In this document: in pieces, positions 41,089-41,351 of the stretch
How the letters are laid out: every line of letters begins with the position of its first letter
Position numbering within the stretch: position 1 is the stretch's first letter
NCBI GenBank assembly: GCA_009839505.1
Contig: VXPO01000161.1
Location: 1 to 41,351 of the forward strand
DNA length: 41,351 bases
Origin: Gammaproteobacteria bacterium
GTDB lineage: Bacteria; Pseudomonadota; Gammaproteobacteria; Pseudomonadales; Azotimanducaceae
Reading direction: 5' to 3'
Made by a program: the position numbers and the translations under genes
Notes under the pieces: generated by a model
What the model was told of the DNA's origin: nothing
The model's database searches: none
Seen by the model: only the letters and a program-made list of their open reading frames with translations

Positions 41089-41351
41089 GGCCTAGTGTCC
41101 CGTCAACCCTCAAACGTCGCGTCAGCGCGTCCGCAAGCGTCGCCCCGCGAGGGCTTCGCGTCGCGAAGAGCGCGTCGATGGCCTATCGGGCATACGTCGA
41201 GGTCTGATCGTGCCAACGACGCGGGAGGTGCTTGCGGACGCGCCCTCCGGGTGGTGGCGGGGGGGGGGCCCGCCCCCCCAGCCCCCCCCCACCCCGCCCC
41301 GCCCGCCCCCCCCGCGGCGCGCCCCCGCCCGCGCAGCCGCACACCGCCGCC
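41089..41351. other. Gene-free end, low-complexity G/C runs from about 41255
   Basis: No convincing gene is present. From about 41255 to the end the sequence is almost only G and C in long homopolymer runs, unlike anything else in the window. It is probably a sequencing or assembly artefact at a contig end. The preceding part (41100-41240) is ordinary spacer. Confidence 0.7.

Noticed and set aside
41103-41342. Gly/Ala-rich minus-strand frame at the right edge
   Set aside because: Driven by G/C homopolymer runs at a likely contig end.

Overview
The window looks like a chromosomal piece of a high-GC gammaproteobacterium, probably uncultured. The evidence is the cmoA-cmoB pair of tRNA wobble-uridine genes, a PA0069-family radical SAM gene, an ychF-pth pair, a tri-haem-free set of ordinary housekeeping genes, and a perfect Escherichia-type LexA box (CTGT-N8-ACAG). 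The right-hand end (about 41255-41351) collapses into G/C runs and looks like a ragged contig end.

Layout: 1-5520 holds polyphosphate kinase (minus) back to back with cmoA-cmoB (plus), a small membrane protein and an acyl-CoA dehydrogenase. 5643-9948 is a two-gene RND efflux system (adaptor plus pump). 10038-13625 has a small unknown gene, a DUF3750 gene, a radical SAM gene and a DUF4143-type ATPase; the last two diverge from a spacer carrying the LexA box. 13630-19790 is a wrecked Rhs/YD-repeat locus on the minus strand. It has a 3'-intact core ending in a candidate toxin domain, a translationally coupled candidate immunity gene, and downstream a shuffled set of duplicated Rhs fragments. 19877-26329 holds an S24-like regulator, a glutathione S-transferase, an esterase, a two-domain VOC protein and an orphan CbbQ-CbbO-type ATPase/VWA pair. 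26437-28889 is a decay zone: a repeat cluster, helicase-like remnants (TPR-like and DUF4011-like) and a DUF222-HNH endonuclease gene broken by a stop and a frameshift. 29501-30377 carries a YccA/Bax-inhibitor-1 membrane protein and tRNA-Met. 30372-38727 is one seven-gene minus-strand operon: livH-livM-livG-livF, an acyl-CoA ligase, the binding protein and a lipoprotein hydrolase. 38803-41088 has a small unknown gene, ychF and pth.

Two repeat families run through the window. The first (A) is an element built from GGGACATCCACCC and its complement-like arms GGGTGGGTGTCCC and GGGTGGATGTCCC. It is found five times, and nearly every copy sits at a breakpoint: between or at the ends of duplicated Rhs fragments, or at the truncated 5' end of the helicase remnant. 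It is open in frame with the Rhs reading frame, so it is translatable. The second (B) is a REP/BIME-like inverted pair built from GTAGGGGCGACC and GGTCGCCCCTAC, found at gene 3' ends.

The most unusual material is the family-A element and its link to Rhs rearrangement, the toxin-immunity pair, and two LexA-box-like sites, one of them in front of the broken HNH gene. The livHMGFK operon with its own CoA ligase suggests uptake of a carboxylic acid that is activated as soon as it enters the cell.
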